Source of the DNA: DATJHM01 sp035493895
GTDB lineage: Bacteria; Chloroflexota; Ktedonobacteria; Ktedonobacterales; Ktedonobacteraceae
Direction: 5' to 3'
Assembly (NCBI GenBank): GCA_035493895.1
Contig: DATJHM010000341.1
Coordinates: forward strand, 1 to 9,084
DNA length: 9,084 bases
Below, piece after piece: positions 1 through 6,373 of the stretch; positions within the stretch are counted from its first letter, which is position 1; each line of letters begins with the position of its first letter. Below the pieces are notes generated by a model. That model ran no database searches, had not been told where the DNA came from, and saw nothing but the letters and a program-made list of their open reading frames with translations. A program made the translations under genes and the position numbers.

Positions 1-1062
1 GTTCGCACTGGCCTGCTGCTGCCAGCAGTCCTGAGCGCATCGCAATCTCCCACGATCCAGCTCTTTGGCGAACCAATTGAACACACGCAGCGCACTATCT
101 CTTCCCTCAGTGGTCCGGTCTATCTCGACATTTACCAGCCCAAAACGACGCCGCCACTCTTACCGCGCGCGCGCAGCGGCCTCCTCATCTTTCCCGGTTC
201 CGGCGATAATCGTCAGGAACCACAATTGATCAATCTGCTGGAGGCGCTCGCGCATTCAGGGCTTGTCGTCATGAATATGACGACGACAACAATGATCAAC
301 TATGATCTCTCGGCCCAGGATGCCGACGCCGCCGTGCAGTCCTTCAAAACGCTCCTGAGCTTACCGGCGATGGCTGGCAACCGGGCGGGTATCCTCTCAC
401 TGAGCGCCGGGGTTCCGTTCGCCTGCTTTGCCGCTGCCGATCCACGCATACGTGATCAGGTTGCCTACGTGACGGTCTTTGGCGGCTACTTCAATACGGT
501 GGACGTGTTGCGCGCTTTTGGGCACCGTTCGATTACGGCCGATGGGCATACTGAAGCGTGGCGACCAGATCCCGTTCCGCTCGAAGTGCTGGGCAATGTG
601 ATCACGAAACCGCTCACCCTTGACGAGCAGACGGTCATCAAGAATGCGATTAATGGCGGAACACCGCTTCTCGCAAGCGATGTCGCACTACTCTCGCCAC
701 CAGCTCGTGCCGCCTATCATCTCCTCGCAGGCGACGATCCTGAGCATGTGGAGGCCAATATTGCTGCCCTGCCATCCTCGGTTCAGGCAGAACTGACAGC
801 ACTCTCTCCCAGCCAGATTGTCGATCGTATTCACGCGCCCATGTTCCTGCTTCATGATAGACACGATCCCTCCATTCCCTTTACCGAGTCACGTGCATTT
901 GCCGCCGCCCTATCCCGACTCCATCATCCGTATGATTATGTCGAATTTAATATCTTTGATCATGTTGAGGTCCGCTCTGACTTGAATATCGGCCAGCTTG
1001 TTGGCGATGGCTCTCACCTCTTCAGTATGCTGGATCAAATGATGCTGCTCGGCTCACAGTAG
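1..1062 (+). CDS. Alpha/beta-hydrolase family protein, 5' end missing
   Basis: The reading frame is open from the first base, so this is the C-terminal 353 residues of a gene that begins outside the window. A TTG at 226 could be taken as a start, but the 75 residues before it continue the same protein and include the first strand of the fold (LLIFPGSGDNR, about residues 61-71), so I reject it. Visible fold elements are the oxyanion-type turn PGSGDN, a nucleophile elbow SLSAG (Ser about 135), the acid loop HDRHDPSIPF (Asp about 289) and a His in FDHVEV (about 321). These make a complete Ser-Asp-His triad in the right order. The elbow has Ser where GxSxG has its first Gly, so the enzyme is an atypical member. 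A hydrophobic stretch at the left edge (GLLLPAVLSA) may be the end of a signal or membrane anchor. Substrate unknown; an esterase or dienelactone-hydrolase-like role is inference. It is followed 16 nt later by a small membrane-protein gene, probably in the same transcript. Confidence 0.75.
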   Translation, partial: VRTGLLLPAVLSASQSPTIQLFGEPIEHTQRTISSLSGPVYLDIYQPKTTPPLLPRARSGLLIFPGSGDNRQEPQLINLLEALAHSGLVVMNMTTTTMINYDLSAQDADAAVQSFKTLLSLPAMAGNRAGILSLSAGVPFACFAAADPRIRDQVAYVTVFGGYFNTVDVLRAFGHRSITADGHTEAWRPDPVPLEVLGNVITKPLTLDEQTVIKNAINGGTPLLASDVALLSPPARAAYHLLAGDDPEHVEANIAALPSSVQAELTALSPSQIVDRIHAPMFLLHDRHDPSIPFTESRAFAAALSRLHHPYDYVEFNIFDHVEVRSDLNIGQLVGDGSHLFSMLDQMMLLGSQ

Positions 1063-1078
1063 AAAGGAGCTTTTGCTG

Positions 1079-1360
1079 ATGTTTTTCCTGATCCTGCTCT
1101 GGACGCTCATTGGACTCTGCATCGGACTGCTGGCACTACCGGCACGCCTGCATCCGCGGCTGCGATATCGCGGGCTCATTCTGCCATTGCTAGGCATAGT
1201 GATCGCTATTCCTGCTGGTCTGCTCGGCCTCTGGCTACTGGGAAAAGATGTTGCGACGGCAATGGTCCTCTGGCTACCCATCGTTGGCGTGCTTGGTCTA
1301 CCGCGACTCTTCACACTGAAATGGTTCAGCTTGCAGCAGAAAACAGAAGCGATATCGTGA
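1079..1360 (+). CDS. Small three-helix membrane protein, function unknown
   Basis: I do not recognise this 93-residue protein. It is strongly hydrophobic, with three predicted membrane helices at about residues 2-20, 32-54 and 58-75. Short basic loops lie between the first two (ARLHPRLRYR), and the tail is polar (WFSLQQKTEAIS). The start is the ATG at 1079, because AAAGGAG (1063-1069) sits 9 nt upstream. An in-frame TTG at 1073 would be only 3 nt from that site. It lies 16 nt after the hydrolase stop, with no hairpin between them, so the two are probably co-transcribed. A role in the membrane alongside the hydrolase is only a guess from position. Confidence 0.7.
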   Translation: MFFLILLWTLIGLCIGLLALPARLHPRLRYRGLILPLLGIVIAIPAGLLGLWLLGKDVATAMVLWLPIVGVLGLPRLFTLKWFSLQQKTEAIS

Positions 1361-1459
1361 TGAACGAACTGTAAAAAGCGTCGATGAAAGAAGCTTTTCG
1401 CTGGCCTGTTGCTGCTAAGCTGCTCATCCTTCTGTCAACATGATTTTTGCCCGGTTTTT

Positions 1460-1468
1460 TGTTACAAT
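1460..1468 (+). promoter_or_regulatory. Extended -10 promoter element upstream of tetR
   Basis: TGTTACAAT matches the extended -10 pattern TGnTATAAT with one substitution in the hexamer. No good -35 lies 16-18 bp upstream, which is normal for extended -10 promoters. It would start transcription near 1475, about 60 nt before the TetR-family gene. Found by eye only. Confidence 0.4.
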
Positions 1469-1507
1469 ATCCCTGCTATCATTCACAGTACAATTCCAGA
1501 ATCCCCT

Positions 1508-1517
1508 GTAGCGCTAC
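1508..1517 (+). promoter_or_regulatory. Perfect 10-bp palindrome, possible TetR operator
   Basis: GTAGCGCTAC is a perfect palindrome in the leader of the TetR-family gene, between the candidate extended -10 element and the start codon. TetR regulators commonly bind palindromes near their own promoter, so autoregulation is plausible. The repeat is short, and one such palindrome is expected by chance in sequence of this size, so the call rests on its position. Confidence 0.25.
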
Positions 1518-1534
1518 CACTTAGGGAGAACAGT

Positions 1535-2170
1535 ATGCTAGAAAAACACGAAGGAGACGAGCTACGGCCTGAGGGACGCTCCATGCGTGCGCTTATCCTG
1601 GCTGCCGCCGTTCAGTTGTTCGCGGAGTATGGCTATCATGCAGCGCCACTCCGCGATATTGCGCGTCTGGCAGGCATACAGGCAGCCAGCATTTACCATC
1701 ATTATCCCAACAAGCAGTCCTTACTTGTTGAGATCATGGAGACCTCCATGCAACGCCTGAATACACAACTAGAACATATCTTGCAGCGCCATAGCGATCC
1801 GCAGCAGTGCTTACACGCCGCAATCGCCAGCCACATTCAGCTCCATACCAGCTACAAAGCAGAATTCTTTATTATCGATACCGAAATTCGCGCACTGGAA
1901 GGCGAAGCGCATACCTATATTCTTTCTTTGCGCGATAGATATGAAAAGCTGCTCCAAACGATTCTTCATGATGGAATGGAGCAAGGTATTTTTCGTCACT
2001 GTGATGTAAAGGTCACGTCGTACGCCGTCATCGCCATGTGTACGCAGGTCGCGACCTGGTTTCGCTCTGGTGGCCGCCTCAGCGTCCAACAGGTCATTGA
2101 AATCTACAGTCAGATGATTATCCAGGGACTCCTATTATCATCACAGATGCTTCCTCAGCAGGAGGGCTAA
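1535..2170 (+). CDS. TetR/AcrR-family transcriptional regulator
   Basis: A 211-residue protein of typical TetR length. The N-terminal DNA-binding domain spans about residues 17-64, with the helix-turn-helix LRDIARLAGIQAASIYHHY followed by the family hallmark PNKQSLL. The C-terminal ligand-binding half (about 75-205) includes EIRAL, RDRYEKL and DGMEQGIF. This pattern resembles the KstR2/FadR-like TetR subgroup, whose known members sense acyl-CoA or lipid-derived ligands; applying that here is inference. I chose the ATG at 1535 because AGGGAGAA (1523-1530) precedes it. The frame extends upstream to 1409, but those residues (LLSCSSFCQHD...) do not look like TetR sequence and overlap the candidate promoter. 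The last codons contain AGGAGG, which could serve a coupled ORF starting at the stop codon. Regulated target unknown; candidates are itself and the adjacent secreted-protein gene. Confidence 0.88.
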   Translation: MLEKHEGDELRPEGRSMRALILAAAVQLFAEYGYHAAPLRDIARLAGIQAASIYHHYPNKQSLLVEIMETSMQRLNTQLEHILQRHSDPQQCLHAAIASHIQLHTSYKAEFFIIDTEIRALEGEAHTYILSLRDRYEKLLQTILHDGMEQGIFRHCDVKVTSYAVIAMCTQVATWFRSGGRLSVQQVIEIYSQMIIQGLLLSSQMLPQQEG

Positions 2171-2319
2171 TGATGCAAGTTTGGGCGGTTTCACGCGTGC
2201 CAGCAACCGCTATCAAGGCCAGAATCGCAGGACTTTTTGGCCATGCGCGACGATGCGTAACCGTTTGTCCCCTTACTCGTAATAAACTATGTCTTTTCGA
2301 GAAGGGAAACGATTTATAA
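2170..2319 (+). CDS. Possible small coupled ORF, 49 codons
   Basis: The tetR stop overlaps two tandem start codons (TAATGATG). AGGAGG at 2160-2165 lies 4 nt from the first ATG (2170) and 7 nt from the second (2173), ideal for the latter. The product would be 49 or 48 residues, slightly basic, with three Cys in the C-terminal half (RRCVTVCPLTRNKLCLF). It has no recognisable domain, signal peptide or membrane helix. The stop at 2317-2319 is in frame with the next gene and only two codons before its ATG. It may be a real small protein, a leader that couples tetR to the next gene, or the remnant of an N-terminal extension of that gene. The AGGAGG also encodes the tetR C-terminus, so chance is possible. 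Confidence 0.35.
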   Translation: MMQVWAVSRVPATAIKARIAGLFGHARRCVTVCPLTRNKLCLFEKGNDL

Positions 2320-2325
2320 ACAACC

Positions 2326-3156
2326 ATGATCAGAAAAAAATTGTTTTTATCCAGACGAAAAATCTTGCTTTCGAGCATTGGGCTTTTGCTGCTCTTACTT
2401 TTGAGCGGGAGCCTCTTTTTTGTCACGCACAATGCCGATGGGCAAAACTCCACCACCATAGCCACAAAAACGCCTGATACACATACATCAACACCGGATG
2501 CACACTCACCGACGCCAGCGACACCCTCACCGTCACCTACCGCTACCAGTGAGCCAACGCCTCAACCCCTGTTCATCGAGGATTTCGCAGATCATGCCAA
2601 AGACTGGTATTTAAATGATCGCGCAGGCTATACACGAACCTTTGCGAATGGCCAGCTCGTCTTGCAATGCACCAATCAAAAACGCCTGATTGAAAGCCTG
2701 CCAGGCAGCAAAACCTATGATAATTTCACGATTACCGTTACCTTCACCCTGCAAACGGGAGATGAGAACGACAGCGTTGGTCTCTATCTCCGCGGCGACA
2801 GTAATCTTGATCACGATTATCGCCTCGATATTTACGGGGATACAACTTATGCCTTGAGCAAAGAAAGCCTGGGGGAGGACAACCTGCCCGAGAATACGCC
2901 TATCGTCGAGCCAGAACATACCTCGGCCCTCAATCCTATGGGGAAGCCGAATACCCTTACCGTCACCATGCAAGGTTCTACGATTACCCTGACGATCAAT
3001 GGACAACAGGTGAATACGCTCACCGATACCAGCTATCAACAAGGGCAGATTGCGCTCTTTGTGAATAACGGCACCACCTCAGGCGGCGTCACAGCGTCCT
3101 TTAGCCGGATCGACATCTATGGGCTTCCGCCAACACCTTCCACACCGCAAAAGTAG
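2326..3156 (+). CDS. Membrane-anchored or secreted protein with LamG/DUF1080-like beta-sandwich
   Basis: A 276-residue protein. The basic N-terminus (MIRKKLFLSRRK) is followed by one strong hydrophobic helix (about 13-34), with no lipobox Cys. This makes it an uncleaved signal anchor or signal peptide. Residues about 41-81 are a Thr/Pro/Ser-rich stalk (SPTPATPSPSPTATSEPTPQP), and residues about 82-266 form a beta-rich domain. Segments such as FIEDFADHAKDW, DSVGLYLRGDSN, YRLDIYGDTTYALSK, NTLTVTMQGSTITLTINGQ and GQIALFVNNGTTSGGVTASFSRIDIY fit the concanavalin/LamG-like or DUF1080-type jelly roll seen in many exported proteins. I see no catalytic motif; sugar binding outside the membrane is inference. 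The ATG at 2326 follows an in-frame stop at 2317, so the start is constrained. No Shine-Dalgarno sits at normal spacing: GAAGGGAAA is about 17 nt away, and TATAAA lies 5 nt before the ATG. The gene ends inside a terminator stem. Confidence 0.75.
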   Translation: MIRKKLFLSRRKILLSSIGLLLLLLLSGSLFFVTHNADGQNSTTIATKTPDTHTSTPDAHSPTPATPSPSPTATSEPTPQPLFIEDFADHAKDWYLNDRAGYTRTFANGQLVLQCTNQKRLIESLPGSKTYDNFTITVTFTLQTGDENDSVGLYLRGDSNLDHDYRLDIYGDTTYALSKESLGEDNLPENTPIVEPEHTSALNPMGKPNTLTVTMQGSTITLTINGQQVNTLTDTSYQQGQIALFVNNGTTSGGVTASFSRIDIYGLPPTPSTPQK

Positions 3157-3172
3157 CCTATAGCTACTTTTT
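3149..3172 (+). terminator. Intrinsic terminator overlapping the stop codon
   Basis: AAAAGTAGC (3149-3157) and GCTACTTTT (3163-3171) form a perfect 9-bp stem with a CTATA loop and a short T run. The TAG stop of the secreted-protein gene (3154-3156) lies in the left arm. The A-run/T-run symmetry could let it act on both strands, although no gene converges on it. It separates the TetR/secreted-protein region from the NYN gene. Confidence 0.65.
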
Positions 3173-3246
3173 ACCTGCCAGTGTTACTCTTCCTCTCAAA
3201 TGGCCGTTTTACTAGTATCCCAGTACGCATGAGAGGAAAGTACTCA

Positions 3247-4056
3247 ATGGCAAGAAAGAAAGCATCCAGGACGCTATCTCTCACCCCTTCAGCAGAACCA
3301 TCCATTATTGGTACCATGTCCCCTGTCTCACCAGTTGCCTTGCTCATTGATGGAGAGAATATCATGGCTCCCGATCTCATGGCACATATCCTGGTGGAAG
3401 CTGGCAAGATGGGAGGCGTTACGATCCGCCAGGTGTATGGGAACTGGGCAGCACAATCGATGCAACCATGGAAAAAAATTGTGGACCACTATACGCTGGA
3501 ACAACTGGGCAATCGCCCGGGCCATAATGCCACCGATATCGCTCTGGTCATCGGGGCGATGGACCTGCTGCATCAAGGGATCAAACATTTCTGTCTGGTT
3601 GCTGGCGATAGCGACTATGTCCCCCTGGTAGACCGACTTCGCAAAGAGGGCTGCACGGTCCTTGTGATAGGAACAACCTCTGTCTCCACAGCCTTAAAAG
3701 AGACCTGCAACAAATTTATCTCCACAACACAGCTACTGCCACCCACGCGCTCTTCTTCATCAGCAACAATCACGTCTGCACACCCCCCTTCCCAGCCAAC
3801 CACAGAGCTTGCCACGATGCTTGTCTGTGCCTATCAAGCTGCGCTGACGCGCAGCGAAACGGAGTGGGTGCCTCTTTCTGCCCTGGGATCAGCATTGCTA
3901 CGGGACTATCCCGACTACCAGAAAAAGCACGGCAAACACCTCACAAAAATCCTCCAACAACATGATCAGCTCTTTGAAATGCGTCAACGAGCAGTTGGCA
4001 AAGGACAGGTGGGAGAAGTACGACTGCTACAAAACACCCACAAAACGTCTTCGTAG
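3247..4056 (+). CDS. NYN-domain (PIN-like) ribonuclease with C-terminal OST-HTH/LOTUS domain
   Basis: A 269-residue cytoplasmic protein. Residues about 28-165 form an NYN domain of the LabA/limkain type. Acidic positions expected to bind metal are visible: D35 in VALLIDGENI, D97 and D106 in NATDIALVIGAMDLL, and D121/D123 in VAGDSDYVPLVDRLR. A Ser/Pro/Thr-rich linker (about 166-185) leads to residues about 187-262 (VPLSALGSALLRDYPDY, KHGKHLTKILQQHDQLFEMRQ). That segment fits OST-HTH/LOTUS, a winged-helix RNA-binding module. NYN proteins are nucleases or predicted nucleases acting on RNA; the target here is unknown. I chose ATG 3247 because AGAGGA (3232-3237) is 9 nt upstream. A GTG at 3181 would add 22 residues and would start just beyond the terminator, with no Shine-Dalgarno. 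TAGTAT at 3213-3218 is a possible -10 with a poor -35. The gene stands alone between a terminator and the next promoter. Confidence 0.88.
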   Translation: MARKKASRTLSLTPSAEPSIIGTMSPVSPVALLIDGENIMAPDLMAHILVEAGKMGGVTIRQVYGNWAAQSMQPWKKIVDHYTLEQLGNRPGHNATDIALVIGAMDLLHQGIKHFCLVAGDSDYVPLVDRLRKEGCTVLVIGTTSVSTALKETCNKFISTTQLLPPTRSSSSATITSAHPPSQPTTELATMLVCAYQAALTRSETEWVPLSALGSALLRDYPDYQKKHGKHLTKILQQHDQLFEMRQRAVGKGQVGEVRLLQNTHKTSS

Positions 4057-4070
4057 GAAAAAACCGGCTC

Positions 4071-4099
4071 TTGACAATACAACTCAACCGCCATATAAT
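4071..4099 (+). promoter_or_regulatory. Perfect-consensus sigma70-type promoter of the marR-ABC operon
   Basis: TTGACA (4071-4076) and TATAAT (4094-4099) are both exact consensus and separated by exactly 17 bp. The expected start site is near 4106. The TTG of the -35 box opens a frame that runs into marR, but it is promoter DNA and not a start codon. Such a strong core promoter makes sense if it is held down by a repressor, and a palindrome overlaps its -10 and start site. Confidence 0.92.
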
Positions 4100-4112
4100 T
4101 AGGTTACCTAAT
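4098..4112 (+). promoter_or_regulatory. Palindromic operator 1, probable MarR site
   Basis: ATTAGGTTACCTAAT is a perfect inverted repeat of 7-bp half-sites around a central T (4105). It overlaps the last two bases of the -10 hexamer and the predicted start site. MarR dimers typically bind palindromes of this size over their own promoters, so this is the best candidate operator. Binding here would block RNA polymerase. Confidence 0.7.
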
Positions 4113-4121
4113 AATTTAATT

Positions 4122-4132
4122 AGTAAATTACT
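4122..4132 (+). promoter_or_regulatory. Palindromic operator 2, possible second MarR site
   Basis: AGTAAATTACT is a perfect inverted repeat of 5-bp half-sites around a central A (4127). Its centre lies 22 bp, about two helical turns, from that of the first palindrome, so two dimers could sit on the same face of the DNA. It differs in sequence from operator 1, sharing mainly the AG/TTAC-CT character, and the surrounding DNA is very A+T rich, so chance is possible. Confidence 0.4.
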
Positions 4133-4163
4133 TACCAACCTATTTCCAGATAGAGATGAGGAT

Positions 4164-4649
4164 ATGGAGAGAACCGATACTACAACTGAACAGAAACTCA
4201 TCAAGATGTTGATGCAGGTGAATAAACTGGGCTGGCACCAACATTCGGTCGCTGGCTGTAAGCCAAGCGAAATTAGAGTACTCTTCTGTATTCGGAAATT
4301 TAAAAATCAGCAAACGGGCGAAATAAAAGTATCGGAGATCAGCAAACGGCTGTACGTCACCTCTCCCACCATTACGCAATTATTGAAAGGTCTTGAAGTG
4401 CAGGGGCTGATTGAGAGACGCGTTGATACGGTTGATCGACGTTCAATCGGCATAGTATTGACAAAAAAAGGTGAAAACGTTGCTCAGCAGGCTATGGATA
4501 TGCTCGTAGCATCCATGCATGGACTTGTGGACTACCTGGGCGAGGAACAGAGCAATCAACTGATCGAACTGCTCTCCCGCGTGTTCTACTATTTTCATGA
4601 GCAAGCGAGCATGTCTGAGACTCCATGGAAGGATGACAAAGAGGGATGA
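4164..4649 (+). CDS. MarR-family transcriptional regulator of the exporter operon
   Basis: A 161-residue protein of normal MarR length. The winged helix-turn-helix spans about residues 35-105. The recognition region is EIKVSEISKRLYVTSPTITQLLKGLEVQGLIER (in the first half), followed by the wing DTVDRRSIGIVLTKKG (about 88-103), which holds the conserved D-x-R-R motif and LT--G ending. The flanking helices would form the dimer interface and ligand pocket. I chose ATG 4164: the frame is open back to 4071, but that stretch contains the promoter and operators. The Shine-Dalgarno is poor, either AGAG at 4152-4155 or GAGG almost touching the ATG. The TGA stop overlaps the ATG of the first ABC gene (ATGA), so translation is probably coupled. 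By family precedent and layout it represses its own operon and lets go when it binds a toxic compound. Confidence 0.9.
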   Translation: MERTDTTTEQKLIKMLMQVNKLGWHQHSVAGCKPSEIRVLFCIRKFKNQQTGEIKVSEISKRLYVTSPTITQLLKGLEVQGLIERRVDTVDRRSIGIVLTKKGENVAQQAMDMLVASMHGLVDYLGEEQSNQLIELLSRVFYYFHEQASMSETPWKDDKEG

Positions 4650-6373
4650 TAAAGTTGCTGCGGCTTATCAAGCCGTATCGCTTAACGCTTATTCTGGTGC
4701 TGGTGCTGGCCTTTGCACAATCCCTGGCCAACCTCTACCTGCCTACCTTGATGGCAGATATTGTAGATAATGGCATTGTGAAAGGCGATATCGGTTATAT
4801 CTGGCGCGTCGGCGGCCTGATGCTCGTGATTACGATCGTGGGCACGATCTGCGCGATTGCAGGTAGTTTCTTTTCTGCCAGAGTTGCCGTCGGTTTTGGC
4901 AAACTTATTCGCGGCAAGCTGTTCGTCCACATCGAACGCTTTTCGCTGCACGAATTTGACACGGTAAGCGCGGCCTCGCTGATTACGCGCACCACGAATG
5001 ATACCACGCAGGTACAGCAGGTGCTGGTGATCGCACTTGGCATGATGATTACCGCGCCCATGATGATGATCGGCGGCATTATCCTGGCCATCAGTCAGGA
5101 TGCCGGGCTCTCCTGGATATTGTTTGTCATTATCCCGATCCTGGTTGCAGCCATTGCCATTCTCATGAGCCAGACCATCCCGCTCTTTCAGGTCATGCAA
5201 AAGAAGCTGGATAGGCTCAACCTGATTCTGGATGAAGGGCTGGCCGGTGTGCGTGTGATTCGCGCATTTGATCGTGGGAAGCAGGAAGAAAAGCGCTTCG
5301 ATGAGGCCAATCATGATCTGACCAATATCTCCATCAAGGCCAACCAGCTTATGGCAACCTTGATGCCAATGATGATGCTGGTTTTGAATGTTTCGAGCGT
5401 GGCTATTCTCTGGTTCGGCGCTATTCGCATCAATGCCGGGGATATGCAGGTAGGAGCACTTATTGCGTTCTTGCAGTATGCGATGCAAATTTTATTCGCG
5501 CTGCTGATGGTTTCGATGATGTTTGTGATGATTCCACGCGCCGCCGCGTCCGCCGACCGCATCAACGAAGTGCTTGCAATTCACCCCGAGATCAATGATG
5601 CTGAGCAGGTGAAAGAGGCACAGGCACAAAAAGGCTATATTGAGTTCGACAATGTCACGTTCAGTTATCCTGGTGCCGAAGAGCCTGCCATCTCCAACAT
5701 TTCGTTCCAGGCCCGACCGGGACAGGTCACGGCGATTATCGGCGGCACTGGCTCTGGCAAATCGACGCTGGTCAGCCTGATTCCGCGCTTCTACGATATC
5801 GATAGTGGCCGCATTCTCGTAGATGGCCTCGATATCAGCGAAATGTCGCAGGAGTATCTGCGCAAAAAAATTGGCCTCGTGCCCCAAAAAGCAGTGCTGT
5901 TCTCCGGCACCATCGCTGAAAATATCCGCTACGGCAAAGAAGATGCTACCGACGAAGAAGTGCAATACGCCGCGAAGATCGCACAGGCCACTGATTTCAT
6001 CTCGGACATGAAAGATGGCTTTGATTCCATCATTGCGCAGGGAGGAACCAACGTCTCGGGCGGCCAAAAACAACGCCTCTCGATTGCACGTGCTCTGGTG
6101 CGCAAACCCGAAATTTATCTGTTCGATGATAGCTTCTCGGCATTGGACTTCAAAACCGATGCGAGACTACGTGCCGCGCTCAAAAAAGAAACGCTCGACG
6201 CCACCGTCGTGATTGTCGCCCAGCGCGTCAGTACCATCATGGACGCAGATCAGATTATTGTCCTGGATGAGGGACGCGTTGCAGGGATCGGCACGCATCG
6301 TGAACTCATGAATACCAGTGAGGTCTATCGTGAGATTGTCACCTCACAGCTTTCTTTGGAGGAGATCGCATGA
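4646..6373 (+). CDS. ABC exporter half-transporter with degenerate ATP site (heterodimer subunit A)
   Basis: A 575-residue protein with a six-helix type I exporter membrane domain (about 1-310) and an ATP-binding domain (about 330-570), the usual fused half-transporter layout. Walker A is GGTGSGKST (366-374), the Q-loop Gln is about 414 (LVPQ), the signature is a canonical VSGGQ (470-474), and the D-loop is SALD. Two catalytic positions are changed. Walker B reads IYLFDD, with Asp495 where the catalytic Glu belongs, and the switch reads IVAQR, with Gln526 in place of His. This is the hallmark of the degenerate-site subunit in heterodimeric exporters such as TM287/288, LmrCD and BmrCD. It overlaps marR upstream and the partner gene downstream by 4 bp each (ATGA), giving coupled translation and a balanced subunit ratio. 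Export of drugs or lipid-like compounds is inferred from the family and the MarR gene. Confidence 0.93.
   Translation: MIKLLRLIKPYRLTLILVLVLAFAQSLANLYLPTLMADIVDNGIVKGDIGYIWRVGGLMLVITIVGTICAIAGSFFSARVAVGFGKLIRGKLFVHIERFSLHEFDTVSAASLITRTTNDTTQVQQVLVIALGMMITAPMMMIGGIILAISQDAGLSWILFVIIPILVAAIAILMSQTIPLFQVMQKKLDRLNLILDEGLAGVRVIRAFDRGKQEEKRFDEANHDLTNISIKANQLMATLMPMMMLVLNVSSVAILWFGAIRINAGDMQVGALIAFLQYAMQILFALLMVSMMFVMIPRAAASADRINEVLAIHPEINDAEQVKEAQAQKGYIEFDNVTFSYPGAEEPAISNISFQARPGQVTAIIGGTGSGKSTLVSLIPRFYDIDSGRILVDGLDISEMSQEYLRKKIGLVPQKAVLFSGTIAENIRYGKEDATDEEVQYAAKIAQATDFISDMKDGFDSIIAQGGTNVSGGQKQRLSIARALVRKPEIYLFDDSFSALDFKTDARLRAALKKETLDATVVIVAQRVSTIMDADQIIVLDEGRVAGIGTHRELMNTSEVYREIVTSQLSLEEIA

Noticed and set aside
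1377..1402. Weak hairpin after the small membrane-protein gene (AGCG...CGCT with inner GAAAG/CTTTT)
   Set aside because: It needs a 5-nt one-sided bulge and G-U pairing, and no T run follows, so I do not call it a terminator.
2265..2293. TTGTCC-17-TATGTC as a promoter for the secreted-protein gene
   Set aside because: The -10 lacks the conserved final T and matches only half of the consensus.
2118..2465. 115-codon minus-strand frame across the tetR/secreted-protein junction
   Set aside because: It overlaps two better supported genes antisense and has no recognisable domain.
3222..3244. AGTAC/GTACT inverted repeat flanking the ribosome site of the NYN gene
   Set aside because: A 5-bp stem across 13 nt is weak, and the candidate promoter would start transcription inside the left arm.
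3181..3246. GTG start giving a longer NYN protein
   Set aside because: It has no Shine-Dalgarno and lies just after a terminator, while ATG 3247 has AGAGGA at 9 nt and precedes the conserved domain.
4071..4163. Upstream extension of marR from the TTG at 4071
   Set aside because: This TTG is the first three bases of a perfect -35 box, and the stretch contains the promoter and operators.
4682..5488. 268-codon open frame on the minus strand inside the first ABC gene
   Set aside because: It lies wholly antisense to a gene with every ABC exporter motif. Its His/Gln/Asn-rich product looks like a frame shadow, and I see no ribosome site.
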